Below, piece by piece: positions 8,123-16,543 of a stretch of DNA of 62,354 nucleotides. Where the stretch lies: positions 1 through 62,354 of the forward strand of contig NZ_JARZAJ010000038.1 of NCBI RefSeq assembly GCF_029892105.1, given 5' to 3'. The position numbers and the translations under genes were made by a program. The notes below the pieces were generated by a model. That model ran no database searches. It had not been told where the DNA came from and saw only the letters and a program-made list of their open reading frames with translations. The stretch is from Kitasatospora sp. GP82 (GTDB taxonomy: Bacteria > Actinomycetota > Actinomycetes > Streptomycetales > Streptomycetaceae). Position 1 is the first letter of the stretch. Each line of letters starts with the position of its first letter.

Positions 8123-8606
8123 AGGCGTCGAGGTTGACCTGGGTGCGGAGAATCTGCTCCTCAAGAGTCAGCGACTCGGTCACCCGCTCCGCCAGCTGCG
8201 AGCGCTTCTTCCCCCGGACATACAGCGAGCAGGCGAGGTCGGCGCAGATGTACGTGCCCACCGTGCTGCCCTCCCGCCCGGCCAGACCTGCTCGGCGCGC
8301 CGCCAGCAGCGCTACACCGGAGCCGGAGTGCGAGGTGATGCAGATGGAGCAGAGGTTGCTCCTGAGAAGGCTGCGCCGGATCCCGGTCGTGGCGCGCAGG
8401 GTGATGCCGATCAGCCCGTCGGGGCGATCGGGCCGCTCGGCGACCAGATAGGCACGGTCGGGGGCACCCGGGTCGCGCCAGCCGAGAAAGTCCAAGTCCT
8501 CCCACGCCAAGTGGGCCAGCCCCCGCGGCAGGTTGAGCCTGCGGGCCTCCCCTTTGGTGCAGTTCGCGAAGGAAGCACGGATTTGTTCGTCGGTGACCGG
8601 TTTCAT
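8094..8606 (-). CDS. FBP-domain treble-clef zinc-finger protein (FusB-like)
   Basis: A 170-residue protein starting MKPVTDEQIRASFANCTKGE, the usual start of the streptomycete FBP-domain family. The C-terminal half carries a treble-clef zinc site built from CSIC in the first half and CADLAC in the second, with the family loop HSGSGVALLAARRAG between. FBP proteins are related to the zinc-finger domain of staphylococcal FusB, which binds elongation factor G and helps release it from the ribosome. By that homology this protein may act on EF-G or ribosomes, but this is untested in actinobacteria. A longer open frame continues upstream of 8606 but is Arg-rich and not family-like. Confidence 0.85.
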   Translation of the reverse strand: MKPVTDEQIRASFANCTKGEARRLNLPRGLAHLAWEDLDFLGWRDPGAPDRAYLVAERPDRPDGLIGITLRATTGIRRSLLRSNLCSICITSHSGSGVALLAARRAGLAGREGSTVGTYICADLACSLYVRGKKRSQLAERVTESLTLEEQILRTQVNLDAFIDQVLQEG

Positions 8607-8808
8607 GTGATCGGAAGCTAGCACGGTGGCCTGTCGGCGTCTCCTGGTTTTCTTCGGAGCTATCGCTATGCTCATGCCGATGCGATGATCAGTCGTCCTT
8701 GGACCCACTCCCGATTGCCGGAGGGTCTTGACCGAACTGCCCGTCCGGGCAGGCGGATCTCGCTGCGTGCCTGCTCCGCGCGGACCGCAGCCGAGCCCGA
8801 GGGGGCGT

Positions 8809-9645
<837 letters not shown>

Positions 9646-9700
9646 GTCCCAGGACCCGACCGCAGAGCATCCCCGGGCCCTCGGTCCACGGTGGTTTCCA

Positions 9701-9823
9701 GTGCCTGACCCGGAGCGACCCGACGGAGCCGGCTCCGGATCCGCACCGCCCCTCTTCGCAGCCGACCCCGCTGCCGCCGCACCTCCCGACCCCGCTGTCA
9801 CCTCTACTCCCGGAGACCGCTGA
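9701..9823 (+). CDS. Possible short ORF upstream of the aminotransferase (40 aa)
   Basis: A GTG-initiated Pro/Ala-rich reading frame whose TGA overlaps the next gene's ATG (TGATG). The overlap suggests translational coupling, but the low-complexity composition and lack of a clear ribosome site leave real doubt. It may simply be leader sequence. Confidence 0.2.
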   Translation: MPDPERPDGAGSGSAPPLFAADPAAAAPPDPAVTSTPGDR

Positions 9824-11088
9824 TGGTGTCACCGACCGCCGCCGCCCTCGTCGCCGCCTCACCGGCCATCGCCGACGCCCACTTCCGCGCCGAGGCGTAC
9901 CCCTACCACCCCGAGCTGCGCCCGGACGGCTACCTCAACCTCGGCACCGCCGAGAACCGCCTGGTCGGCGACCTCATCACCGAGCGGCTGAGCCGACCGC
10001 ACGTCTTCACCGAGGCCGAAACCCGCTACGCCGAGCTGCACGGCACCCCGGTGCTGCGTGAGCGGGTCGCCGAACTCCTCACCCGCACCGGCAACTCCCC
10101 GGTCGACCCGGAGAACCTGGTGGTGGTCAGCGGCGCAACGGCCGCCCTGGACATCATCGCCAGTGTGCTCTGCCACCGGGGCGATGCCATAGTCGTACCC
10201 GCCCCCTACTACGCGGCCTTCGACACCGACCTCGGCGGACGCTCCGGGGCCCGGGTGGTGCCCGCGCCGATGGACGCCTCGAACGGCTTCGCGCTCTGTG
10301 CGCAGGCGGTGGACCGTACGATCACCGGGCTGACCCGACAGGGCGTCACCGTCCGGGCCGTCGCACTCGCCTCGCCCTCCAACCCGCTCGGCCAGGTGCA
10401 CAGCGCCGAGCAGCTGCGCGAACTCGCCGAGGTCGCGGCGGCCCATGACGTCGACCTGATCGGTGATGAGCTCTACTCGCATTCGGTGTTCGGCCCGACC
10501 CCGTACACCAGCCTGCGCGACCCGGCCGTGGGCCGGGCCAGGGCAGGCCGGACCCACACCATCTGGGGCTTCGCCAAGGACTTCGGCCTACCCGGGTTCA
10601 AGACCGGTGTACTGCATGTGACAGATCCTCAGGTCCGCGAGGCGGCCCGCACGCTCGCCTACTTCGCCCCGGTCTCCACCGGCACCCAGGCGCTCCTGGC
10701 GGACCTGCTGGCCGAACCGGAGTGGACGGCGGACTACCTCGCCGAGAGCCGCCGCCGGCAGGCCGCCTCCTACGAGGCGACCGCCAGCGCACTGGCACAG
10801 CACGGCATCCGGCATCTGCCGGCCGAGGCGGGCTGTTCCCTCTGGCTGGACCTGCGCGAACACCTCCCCGAGCCCACCTACGACGGTGAGCGCCGACTCT
10901 GGCAGACCATCCTCTCCGAGGCCAGGGTCAGCATCATCCCGGGCGAGGTGTTCCACCCCGACGGCCCCGGCTGGTTCCGCCTCTGCCACACCCAGGACCA
11001 GGCGGTGGTGGCCGAAGCAGTGGCCCGGCTCGGCAAGTTGCTCGGCTCGGGGCCGACGGCGGGACCGTCCCGCGAAGTCCCGGCGTGA
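9823..11088 (+). CDS. Class I/II PLP aminotransferase, ACC-synthase-like
   Basis: A 421-residue fold-type I PLP enzyme. NLGTAENRLVGDLI near the N-terminus matches the AEN-L motif of ACC synthases and related enzymes. ASPSNPLGQVH is the substrate/PLP loop, IGDELYSHSVF holds the Asp-x-x-Tyr that contacts PLP, and GFAKDFGLPGFKTG carries the Schiff-base lysine in an ACC-synthase-like context. Members include 1-aminocyclopropane-1-carboxylate synthases, arginine-modifying enzymes and ordinary aminotransferases. The SD GGAG lies seven bases before the ATG. Its partner is the SDR-like gene upstream. True ACC synthesis is not established; transamination or beta/gamma-elimination chemistry is equally possible. 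Confidence 0.88.
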   Translation: MVSPTAAALVAASPAIADAHFRAEAYPYHPELRPDGYLNLGTAENRLVGDLITERLSRPHVFTEAETRYAELHGTPVLRERVAELLTRTGNSPVDPENLVVVSGATAALDIIASVLCHRGDAIVVPAPYYAAFDTDLGGRSGARVVPAPMDASNGFALCAQAVDRTITGLTRQGVTVRAVALASPSNPLGQVHSAEQLRELAEVAAAHDVDLIGDELYSHSVFGPTPYTSLRDPAVGRARAGRTHTIWGFAKDFGLPGFKTGVLHVTDPQVREAARTLAYFAPVSTGTQALLADLLAEPEWTADYLAESRRRQAASYEATASALAQHGIRHLPAEAGCSLWLDLREHLPEPTYDGERRLWQTILSEARVSIIPGEVFHPDGPGWFRLCHTQDQAVVAEAVARLGKLLGSGPTAGPSREVPA

Positions 11089-11190
11089 GCAGAGTCGGCC
11101 CGTCCCCGGTGGTGTCGGCCCGGTGATCCCAGGGGTGTCGGCCTGCCCGGGTGGGTAGAGTGCGGGGAGGCCGACATACCAGGGGGCGGG

Positions 11191-11415
11191 ATGGCTGGGC
11201 GAGAGGGCCAGATCGAGGCGCTGCTGGCGGGGATTGTGGCCGCGGTGCCGGCCCTGGTCGTGCGGGCCGTGCTGTCCGGGGTGTACGCGAGCCTGGTGGG
11301 CCATCCCACCACGCAGAAGCTGCTCGACGTATCGGTGCTGAGCGTCTGGGCGGCGGGCGCCGCAGTGATGTACCTCCGGATCCGGCCGAAGCCGCCGATC
11401 CGGCAGCACCGGTAG
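11191..11415 (+). CDS. Small membrane protein (74 aa)
   Basis: A short protein with two hydrophobic segments (about residues 10-30 and 45-62) and a basic Pro/Arg tail (RIRPKPPIRQHR), so a two-helix inner-membrane protein with the tail in the cytoplasm is likely. AGGGGGCGGG precedes the ATG. No family recognised. It stands alone between the aminotransferase and a pseudogene. Confidence 0.55.
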   Translation: MAGREGQIEALLAGIVAAVPALVVRAVLSGVYASLVGHPTTQKLLDVSVLSVWAAGAAVMYLRIRPKPPIRQHR

Positions 11416-11523
11416 CCCGACCCGAGCGGCATCGCACCGAGGCCCCGACGAGGGCCGGGACTTCCGTGTCCGGAGGCGGGCAGGGGCTGCGACTGCCGGA
11501 CGTCGTGTCTTCTACGGTGAGCC

Positions 11524-11787
11524 GATGATCCGGCACATCGAGTCCGACGGCTCCACAACTTCCGTGACCTCGGCGGCCTGCGCACCGAGCACGGCCGCAC
11601 CGTCCGCCCGGGAAGGGTCTACCGGTCCGACTCGCTGGCGAAGTCGGCGGGCGAGTCGGACCGTGAGCGCCTTCTGGGCCTCGGCATCCGTACCGTGATC
11701 GACCTGCGCCACCCGTGGGAGATCGAGGCCAACGGACGGGTGCCCGAGGACCTGACGCGCGGTACGGATCCGCGTCCGGCTACGTAG
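11524..11787 (+). pseudogene. Remnant of a DUF/Y_phosphatase3-type protein tyrosine phosphatase
   Basis: The start MIRHIESDG is in one frame, but the family hallmark NFRDLGGLRTEHGRTVRPG appears in the next, as expected from loss of one base near 11550. The second frame continues with RVYRSDSLA and VIDLRHPWEIEANG, the standard N-terminal third of tyrosine/serine phosphatases of the Y_phosphatase3 type, and then stops at 11785. The catalytic HCxxGKDRT loop and everything after it are missing. Both a frameshift and a 3' deletion argue for a dead gene. Confidence 0.8.
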
Positions 11788-12047
11788 GCGAAGTGCTCGG
11801 CCTCGGACGGGAGTTCACCGCAGCGCTGCGGGGCCGGCTGCTCACGGAGTAGGTCCTGTCCGGCAGTACGGCGAGGCGGGGGTGGGGGCGGATGGCGCAG
11901 CGGAAGGGGGGCCGCCGGCCCTCGGGGGACGCCTGATTGACTGCGGAGGGGCCCAAGACCCCGGGCCCAGGACGCCGACCGGGGAGATCGACCAGATCGA
12001 CCAGGTGTCGGTGGCGTCCATCGGATCGACCGGATCAACGAGGAATC

Positions 12048-13022
12048 ATGCACGCCCTGCACCCCCTGCTCGCCGCCTTCGTCCCGATCTGGGCCCTCAC
12101 CGCCGGTGGTTACCTCGTTGCCCGCGCCGGCCTGCTGGGTGCTCAGGCGGAGGCCGTCCTCGGCCGGTTCGTCTTCCATGTGGCCATGCCCGCCGCTCTG
12201 TTCACCATGATCGCCAGGACACCGCTGGACACCTTCGTGAACGCGTCGATGCTCGCCTTCGCGGCCGGCACGGCTGTGGCCTCGCTGCTCGGGTTCGCCC
12301 TCGCCCGATGGTGCTTCGGCCGGGACCTGGCCGACCAGGCCATCGGCGGTATGGCAGCCGGGTACGTCAACTCCGCGAACCTGGGTATCCCGGTGGCGGT
12401 ACAGGTCCTCGGGGACGCGTCCTTCATAGCGCCGGTGCTGATCTTCCAGGTACTGGTGGTCACCCCGCTGATCCTCGCCCTGCTGGACGCCGGTACCGGA
12501 AAGCGAACCGGGGGAGGAGGGGCCGACGGGCGGTCCCGCAGCGGCGGTACGGCCCGTCGGATGCTGCTGCTGCCCCTGCGCAATCCGATCGTCCTGGCTT
12601 CGGCCCTCGGCAGCCTGGTCTCCGCCACCGGATGGCACCTCCCCGCCACCCTCGGGCACTCCTGCGAACTGCTGGGCAACGCCGGGGTGCCGACCGCACT
12701 GATCACCCTCGGCATCTCGCTGCACGCCCGCCGGCCCGTCACCGGCCCGGCCCAGCGCGCCGAGGTCGGGGCCGCCGTCGTCATCAAGACCCTGATACAG
12801 CCGCTGGTCGCGCTGGCCGTCGGCAGTCTGGTCCTGCATCTGCCCGCGCACCAACTCCTCGCGGTGGTGGTCTGCTCCGCACTGCCCACCGCCCAGAACG
12901 TCTTCATCTACGCGCGCGAGTACGGCCTGAGCACGACCCTGGCCCGCGACTCGGTGATGTTCTCCACACTGGTGTCGATGGGCACGCTCTCGCTGGCGGG
13001 CTGGGTGCTCGGACGTCAGTAG
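12048..13022 (+). CDS. AEC-family (auxin efflux carrier-like) transporter
   Basis: A 324-residue polytopic membrane protein with about ten hydrophobic helices arranged as two similar halves around a hydrophilic Gly/Arg/Ser-rich loop (GTGKRTGGGGADGRSRSGG). The family feature AAGYVNSANLGIPVA, an N-A-x-x-G-I-P segment in the first half, and LPTAQNVFIYA in the second half form the crossover helices of AEC carriers. Bacterial members export or exchange organic acids such as malate or malonate. The ATG at 12048 follows GAGGA by three bases; a longer frame upstream codes an Arg-rich non-membrane stretch and is rejected. It appears to be a single-gene unit. Confidence 0.88.
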   Translation: MHALHPLLAAFVPIWALTAGGYLVARAGLLGAQAEAVLGRFVFHVAMPAALFTMIARTPLDTFVNASMLAFAAGTAVASLLGFALARWCFGRDLADQAIGGMAAGYVNSANLGIPVAVQVLGDASFIAPVLIFQVLVVTPLILALLDAGTGKRTGGGGADGRSRSGGTARRMLLLPLRNPIVLASALGSLVSATGWHLPATLGHSCELLGNAGVPTALITLGISLHARRPVTGPAQRAEVGAAVVIKTLIQPLVALAVGSLVLHLPAHQLLAVVVCSALPTAQNVFIYAREYGLSTTLARDSVMFSTLVSMGTLSLAGWVLGRQ

Positions 13023-13049
13023 TACCACGGCGTCAGTACTACGGCGTCA

Positions 13050-14111
13050 CTACGGCCCCGGCCGCAGTGACGCCGCCGCGAACTGCGCCATCCCGTCGGC
13101 GAAACCGACCACCGGCCGCCAGCCGAGCTCCTTCCGAAGGCGGCTCGAATCCGCCGTCACATGCCGGACGTCGCCGAGCCGGTACTCGCCCGTCACCAGC
13201 GGACGCGGGCCCCCGTGCGCCTCGGCCAGCGCCTCGGCCATCTCACCGACGGTGTGAACCGTGCCGCTGCCGACGTTGAACACCCGTGCGCTCCCCGCGG
13301 GGCGCTCGCCGACCGCCGCCAGCGCCGCCAGGTTCGCCGAGGCCACATCGGCGACATGGACGAAGTCGCGCCGCTGCGCCCCGTCCTCGAACACCCGGGG
13401 CGCCTCACCCCGTGCCAAGGCCGAACGGAACAGCGACGCCACCCCCGCGTACGGAGTGTCGCGCGGCATCCCCGGCCCGTACACATTGTGGTACCGCAGC
13501 GTCAGAAGCCGCCCTCCGCAGGCCCGCGCCCAGGCGGAGGCCAGGTGCTCCTGCGCCAGCTTGGTCGCCGCGTACACATTGCGCGGATCCGCCGGCGCCT
13601 CCTCGCCCACCAGGCCGGGTACCAGCGGTTCGCCGCAGTGCGGACACGGCGGCTCGAACCGTCCCGCATCCAGATCGGCGATCCGGCGCGGCCCCGGTAC
13701 CACGTCCCCGTGCTCGGCGCAGCGGTACCGCCCCTCGCCGTACACCACCATCGAGCCGGCCAGCACCAGACTCCCTACGCCGCTCCGCGCCATTGCCGCC
13801 AGCAGTACCGAGGTCCCCAGGTCGTTGCACCCCACATACTCGGGGGCGTCGTCGAGATCGAGACCCAGCCCCACCATCGCCGCCTGGTGACACACCGCGT
13901 CCACGCCGTGCAGCACCCGCTCCACCACCGCCCGGTCCCGGACATCGCCCCGGACGAACTCGATGCCGGGCGCCGGCTCCGGTGCCCGCCCGGCCGGATG
14001 AACGGCCGGGAGCAGCGCATCCAGCACCCGCACCCCGTGCCCCGCCTCGGCCAGCTGCGCCGCCACCGCCGACCCGATGAACCCGGCACCGCCGGTGACC
14101 AGAATCTCCAT
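13050..14111 (-). CDS. NAD-dependent epimerase/dehydratase with inserted zinc-ribbon-like motif
   Basis: A 353-residue extended SDR: VTGGAGFIGSA binds NAD, the Ser/Tyr/Lys triad is supplied by LAGSMVVYGEG and VYAATKLAQEH, and DVASANLAALA and FNVGSGT are typical of UDP-sugar epimerases. Between the active-site serine and the YxxxK helix lies an insertion of about 40 residues with paired Cys/His motifs, YRCAEHG and PPCPHCGEP, that could bind zinc. The enzyme probably converts a nucleotide sugar (4-epimerisation, dehydration or oxidation). The start at 14111 matches the Rossmann strand MEILVTGG, although the SD is weak. No glycosyltransferase is next to it. Confidence 0.88.
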   Translation of the reverse strand: MEILVTGGAGFIGSAVAAQLAEAGHGVRVLDALLPAVHPAGRAPEPAPGIEFVRGDVRDRAVVERVLHGVDAVCHQAAMVGLGLDLDDAPEYVGCNDLGTSVLLAAMARSGVGSLVLAGSMVVYGEGRYRCAEHGDVVPGPRRIADLDAGRFEPPCPHCGEPLVPGLVGEEAPADPRNVYAATKLAQEHLASAWARACGGRLLTLRYHNVYGPGMPRDTPYAGVASLFRSALARGEAPRVFEDGAQRRDFVHVADVASANLAALAAVGERPAGSARVFNVGSGTVHTVGEMAEALAEAHGGPRPLVTGEYRLGDVRHVTADSSRLRKELGWRPVVGFADGMAQFAAASLRPGP

Positions 14112-14286
14112 ACCCGCGAAGCTAGCCGGTCCGCCCGCCGCTGTGACCTCTCCCCGACGAGCCGTCAGCACCTCGTAATACGCGTGGCGGACGGGATGGG
14201 CGTGGCGGACGGGCGCGGACGTGCCAGCCCGCCTCCGGGTGAACCGGTGCACCTCATCGGCGCCGGGTGCCGTCCCGGCCGCCGGG

Positions 14287-14922
14287 TCAGTGCAGCACCA
14301 GCGCCGGGTGGCGCGGATCGTCCGACCGTACCGTGAGGTCGGCGAGCGAGGTCGGGTCGGTCTCGGCCTCGTAGCGGGCGAAGGCCGGGAGCGTCCACTG
14401 CTCGTCGGGGGGAGTGCGGCGGGCCAGGGCGCCGGGACTTAGTGCGAGATGCACCGTCAGCTCGAACGGCAGCCAACGCCCGAGCAGCAGTGCGCCGTCC
14501 AGCAACAGGACGCCACCGGGCGGGAGTTCGGCGTACGGCGCGCGCGTGGCCCGGTCGGCGGCGGCATCCCAGAGGGAGGGCAGCACCCGTCCGCTCCCGC
14601 CCGGTTCGAGGGGGTCGAGCACCTCGCGGAGCAGCGCGCCGTCGTCCAGCCAGGTGTCGTAGTAGGCGTCCGGGTCGTGTCGGCCGTACTCGAGGCGCAG
14701 CGAGGCCGGGCGCAGAAAGTCCGCCGCGGACACCCGGAGCACCGGGCGTCCGCGCAGGCGCAGCGGCTCGACCAGGGCGTCGGCGAGTTCGGCGGGGCGG
14801 GCGGCCGCTGCTCCGTCGATGGCGACCCGCAGCCGTCGGCTGCTGTCCCCGGCCGGGAGGGCGTCGATCCGCTCGGTCAGCATCGCGGTCAGGCGTTCGG
14901 GAGAGATCGGGTTCACCTGCAA
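14287..14922 (-). CDS. Uridine-kinase-like protein lacking the Walker A lysine
   Basis: A protein of about 211 residues with the fold order of uridine/phosphoribulokinase-type P-loop proteins: RVAIDGAAAARPAELADAL in the P-loop position, a substrate segment SAADFLRPASLRLEYGRHDPDAYYDTWLD, a later GVLLLDGALLLG strand and an RD-like tail. The expected GxxxxGK[TS] is replaced by GAAAARPA, so ATP cannot be held in the usual way. I recall similar streptomycete proteins with this feature, so it may be a family trait. Start uncertain: TTG 14922 or GTG 14916 follow AGGAAAGG; an upstream TTG at 14967 is also open. It is divergent from the HD gene. Confidence 0.65.
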   Translation of the reverse strand: MQVNPISPERLTAMLTERIDALPAGDSSRRLRVAIDGAAAARPAELADALVEPLRLRGRPVLRVSAADFLRPASLRLEYGRHDPDAYYDTWLDDGALLREVLDPLEPGGSGRVLPSLWDAAADRATRAPYAELPPGGVLLLDGALLLGRWLPFELTVHLALSPGALARRTPPDEQWTLPAFARYEAETDPTSLADLTVRSDDPRHPALVLH

Positions 14923-15006
14923 GACCAGGCGGTTCCTTTCCTGATCGTCAACTCGACTATATTGCAAGACAACTGATCATCACTTGCCTTTCCTTGGAGG
15001 GCCGTT

Positions 15007-15540
15007 GTGCCTGTGCTGACCCTTGCCGACGTCGACGCCCTCGCGGCCGGCGCGCACGCCGGCCAGCTGGACAAGATCGGTGAACCGTATATCGGTCACC
15101 TGCGCGCGGTGTCGGCGGGGCTCGCCCCGTTCGGCGTGGGCCTGCAGATGGCTGGGCTGCTGCACGACGTCCTGGAGGACACCGAACTCGGCGCGGACGA
15201 CCTGTTGCGGGCCGGGGTCCCGCTCGGTGTGGTGGCGACCGTCCGCCGGGTGACCAAGGAACCCGGAGTGGCGTACCGGGCCATGCTTCAGCAGATCACC
15301 ACCGACCATTCGGCCACCCTACTCAAGATCGCCGACAACGCCCACAACTCGCTCCCGGCTCGCGCCGCCCGCCTCGCGGCCCCGGAACGCGAGCGCCTCG
15401 CCGCCCGTTACCGCGCGGCCCGCGAGCTCCTGTGGCCGGCCGCCTCCCCGGCGGACGTCCGGGCGATCGTCGAGATCGTCAACCCGTCCCTGCTCGTCGA
15501 GCTCACCGGGCTGGACGCAGCCGTCGACCTGGACGGATGA
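15007..15540 (+). CDS. Small HD-domain hydrolase (MESH1/SpoT hydrolase-like)
   Basis: A 177-residue single-domain HD protein. MAGLLHDVLEDTE provides the central HD metal ligands plus the ED pair, GEPYIGHLRAV the first metal-binding His, and LLKIADNAHN the downstream D/N segment. This order matches the hydrolase domain of SpoT/Rel and the stand-alone MESH1/SAH proteins, which remove pyrophosphate from (p)ppGpp or dephosphorylate NADPH. The GTG start follows TTGGAGG with good spacing. No synthetase domain is attached, so if active it would only lower alarmone levels. It may act instead on another nucleotide. Confidence 0.8.
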   Translation: MPVLTLADVDALAAGAHAGQLDKIGEPYIGHLRAVSAGLAPFGVGLQMAGLLHDVLEDTELGADDLLRAGVPLGVVATVRRVTKEPGVAYRAMLQQITTDHSATLLKIADNAHNSLPARAARLAAPERERLAARYRAARELLWPAASPADVRAIVEIVNPSLLVELTGLDAAVDLDG

Positions 15541-15661
15541 CTGGCCCGGGCGGCGCGTTGGGGGCAGGCTGGAGGCAGAGCAGGAACGTGCTGCCCGGTC
15601 GGTCGCGCGCATCGGTGTCGCGCCGAGGGGGTGCCGGGTACCCGAGCAGAGGGAGCCCGCG

Positions 15662-15832
15662 ATGTCGGACATGCAGCAGAAGTTCGTGGACAAGGCCGGG
15701 GAGGACCGCGAGGACATCCGGGCGGCGGACCCGGAGGAGGGTGTCACCTCGTTCCAGAACATCAGCGCTCAGAACGAATCCCCGGCCGAGGGCGAGCGCC
15801 TCGACGAGCCGACGGAGAACACCGCACGGTGA
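15662..15832 (+). CDS. Small acidic, probably disordered protein (56 aa)
   Basis: The product is rich in Glu, Asp, Gln and Asn (for example EDREDIRAADPEEG) with no cysteine, aromatic core or membrane segment, so it is probably intrinsically disordered. AGAGGGAG precedes the ATG. Its stop region overlaps the upstream GTG choice of the DUF1876 gene, so the two are probably an operon. Small hydrophilin-like proteins of this composition are common beside stress-linked genes in streptomycetes, but I assign no function. Confidence 0.6.
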   Translation: MSDMQQKFVDKAGEDREDIRAADPEEGVTSFQNISAQNESPAEGERLDEPTENTAR

Positions 15833-15855
15833 ACGCCGACGGAGGACACGGCACG

Positions 15856-16158
15856 GTGAACGGGAACGACGGGAACATGGCACAGGCACAGCCGCCCCAC
15901 AGCACCGAGTGGACGATGAGGCTCCGGCTGACGGAGGAGGGTGATCTCACCCAGGCCCACCTCGAACTGGACACCGGGCAGAACATCCTGGAATCGGACG
16001 CCCAGGCCCGCCGCAGCCCGCACGATCCACCCGCCACCGTCATCGGCGACGAGCTCGCCGCCGGGCGCGCACTGATCGAGCTGGGCCACCGCCTGGTCCA
16101 CGCCGGTTCGGTCGCCGCCGAGGCTGCGGAGTCGGCCCGCCGTCGCGACGGGGAGTGA
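15856..16158 (+). CDS. DUF1876 (dsRBD-like fold) protein
   Basis: About 100 residues. The core WTMRLRLTEEGDLTQAHLEL, the mid motif ARRSPHDPPATVIGDELAAGRAL and the end ELGHRLVHAG match DUF1876, a small actinobacterial family with a double-stranded-RNA-binding-like alpha/beta fold. Function unknown. Three in-frame starts exist: GTG 15829 (overlapping the previous gene by four bases), GTG 15856 (GGAGGA nine bases before) and ATG 15877; 15856 is chosen for its ribosome site. A strong hairpin terminator follows. Confidence 0.75.
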   Translation: MNGNDGNMAQAQPPHSTEWTMRLRLTEEGDLTQAHLELDTGQNILESDAQARRSPHDPPATVIGDELAAGRALIELGHRLVHAGSVAAEAAESARRRDGE

Positions 16159-16188
16159 GGCCCGGGAAGCCGCCGGGCCCCGGTGTGA

Positions 16189-16220
16189 CTGCCTTCGCCC
16201 CCGCGCAGGGGCGAAGGCAG
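16189..16220. terminator. Strong bidirectional hairpin
   Basis: Perfect 13-bp arms (CTGCCTTCGCCCC at 16189-16201 and its complement at 16208-16220) around a 6-nt loop, placed between the convergent DUF1876 and secreted-peptide genes. Confidence 0.8.
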
Positions 16221-16232
16221 CGGCTGTTCGGA

Positions 16233-16376
16233 TCAGGCACACCGGCCGAACATGATGTAGACGTCCGAGGTGGCGGTGCACGGCTTCGCCGTCCGGGGGG
16301 AGGCCGCCAGGGCCTGAGTCGGAACGAAGAACATCAGGGAGCCGACGATAGCGGCCAGAACCAGGGTCCTACGCAT
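16233..16376 (-). CDS. 47-aa secreted peptide with two cysteines
   Basis: The product starts MRRTLVLAAIVGSLMFF, a compact Sec signal peptide with a likely cut after QALA, leaving a mature peptide of about 23 residues with two cysteines (KPC and GRC, 13 apart) that could form one disulfide. Codon third positions are mostly G/C, supporting real translation. It lies 167 bp downstream of the TPR-containing SARP gene on the same strand, with a dyad element between them. The order sensor-regulator then small exported peptide recalls peptide-signalling cassettes, but no receptor-peptide link is shown. It could instead be a small secreted protein of unrelated role. Confidence 0.6.
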   Translation of the reverse strand: MRRTLVLAAIVGSLMFFVPTQALAASPRTAKPCTATSDVYIMFGRCA

Positions 16377-16390
16377 GGGCTTTTGCGCCT

Positions 16391-16433
16391 TATGGTGTTC
16401 GGGTTGCAGCCACCCAATGCGGTGATCACCATA
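16391..16433. promoter_or_regulatory. Dyad elements upstream of the secreted-peptide gene
   Basis: TATGGTG (16391-16397) and CACCATA (16427-16433) are exact inverted copies, and the inner right arm is part of a perfect palindrome GGTGATCACC (16421-16430). The element sits 15-57 bp upstream of the peptide start, a natural place for an operator. Confidence 0.45.
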
Positions 16434-16543
16434 GGGTGGGTAAATGTGCCTGGATAACTCGCGATCGGGCTGGGGGTCCATGTGACGCCCCGCCATTGGG
16501 TTATGGGCGGAAATCCGCTGGTGGGTCCGATTGGAAATATCGG

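Noticed and set aside
11937..12047. Longer N-terminus of the AEC transporter
   Set aside because: The extra 37 codons are Arg/Pro-rich without membrane character, and ATG 12048 has a good ribosome site.
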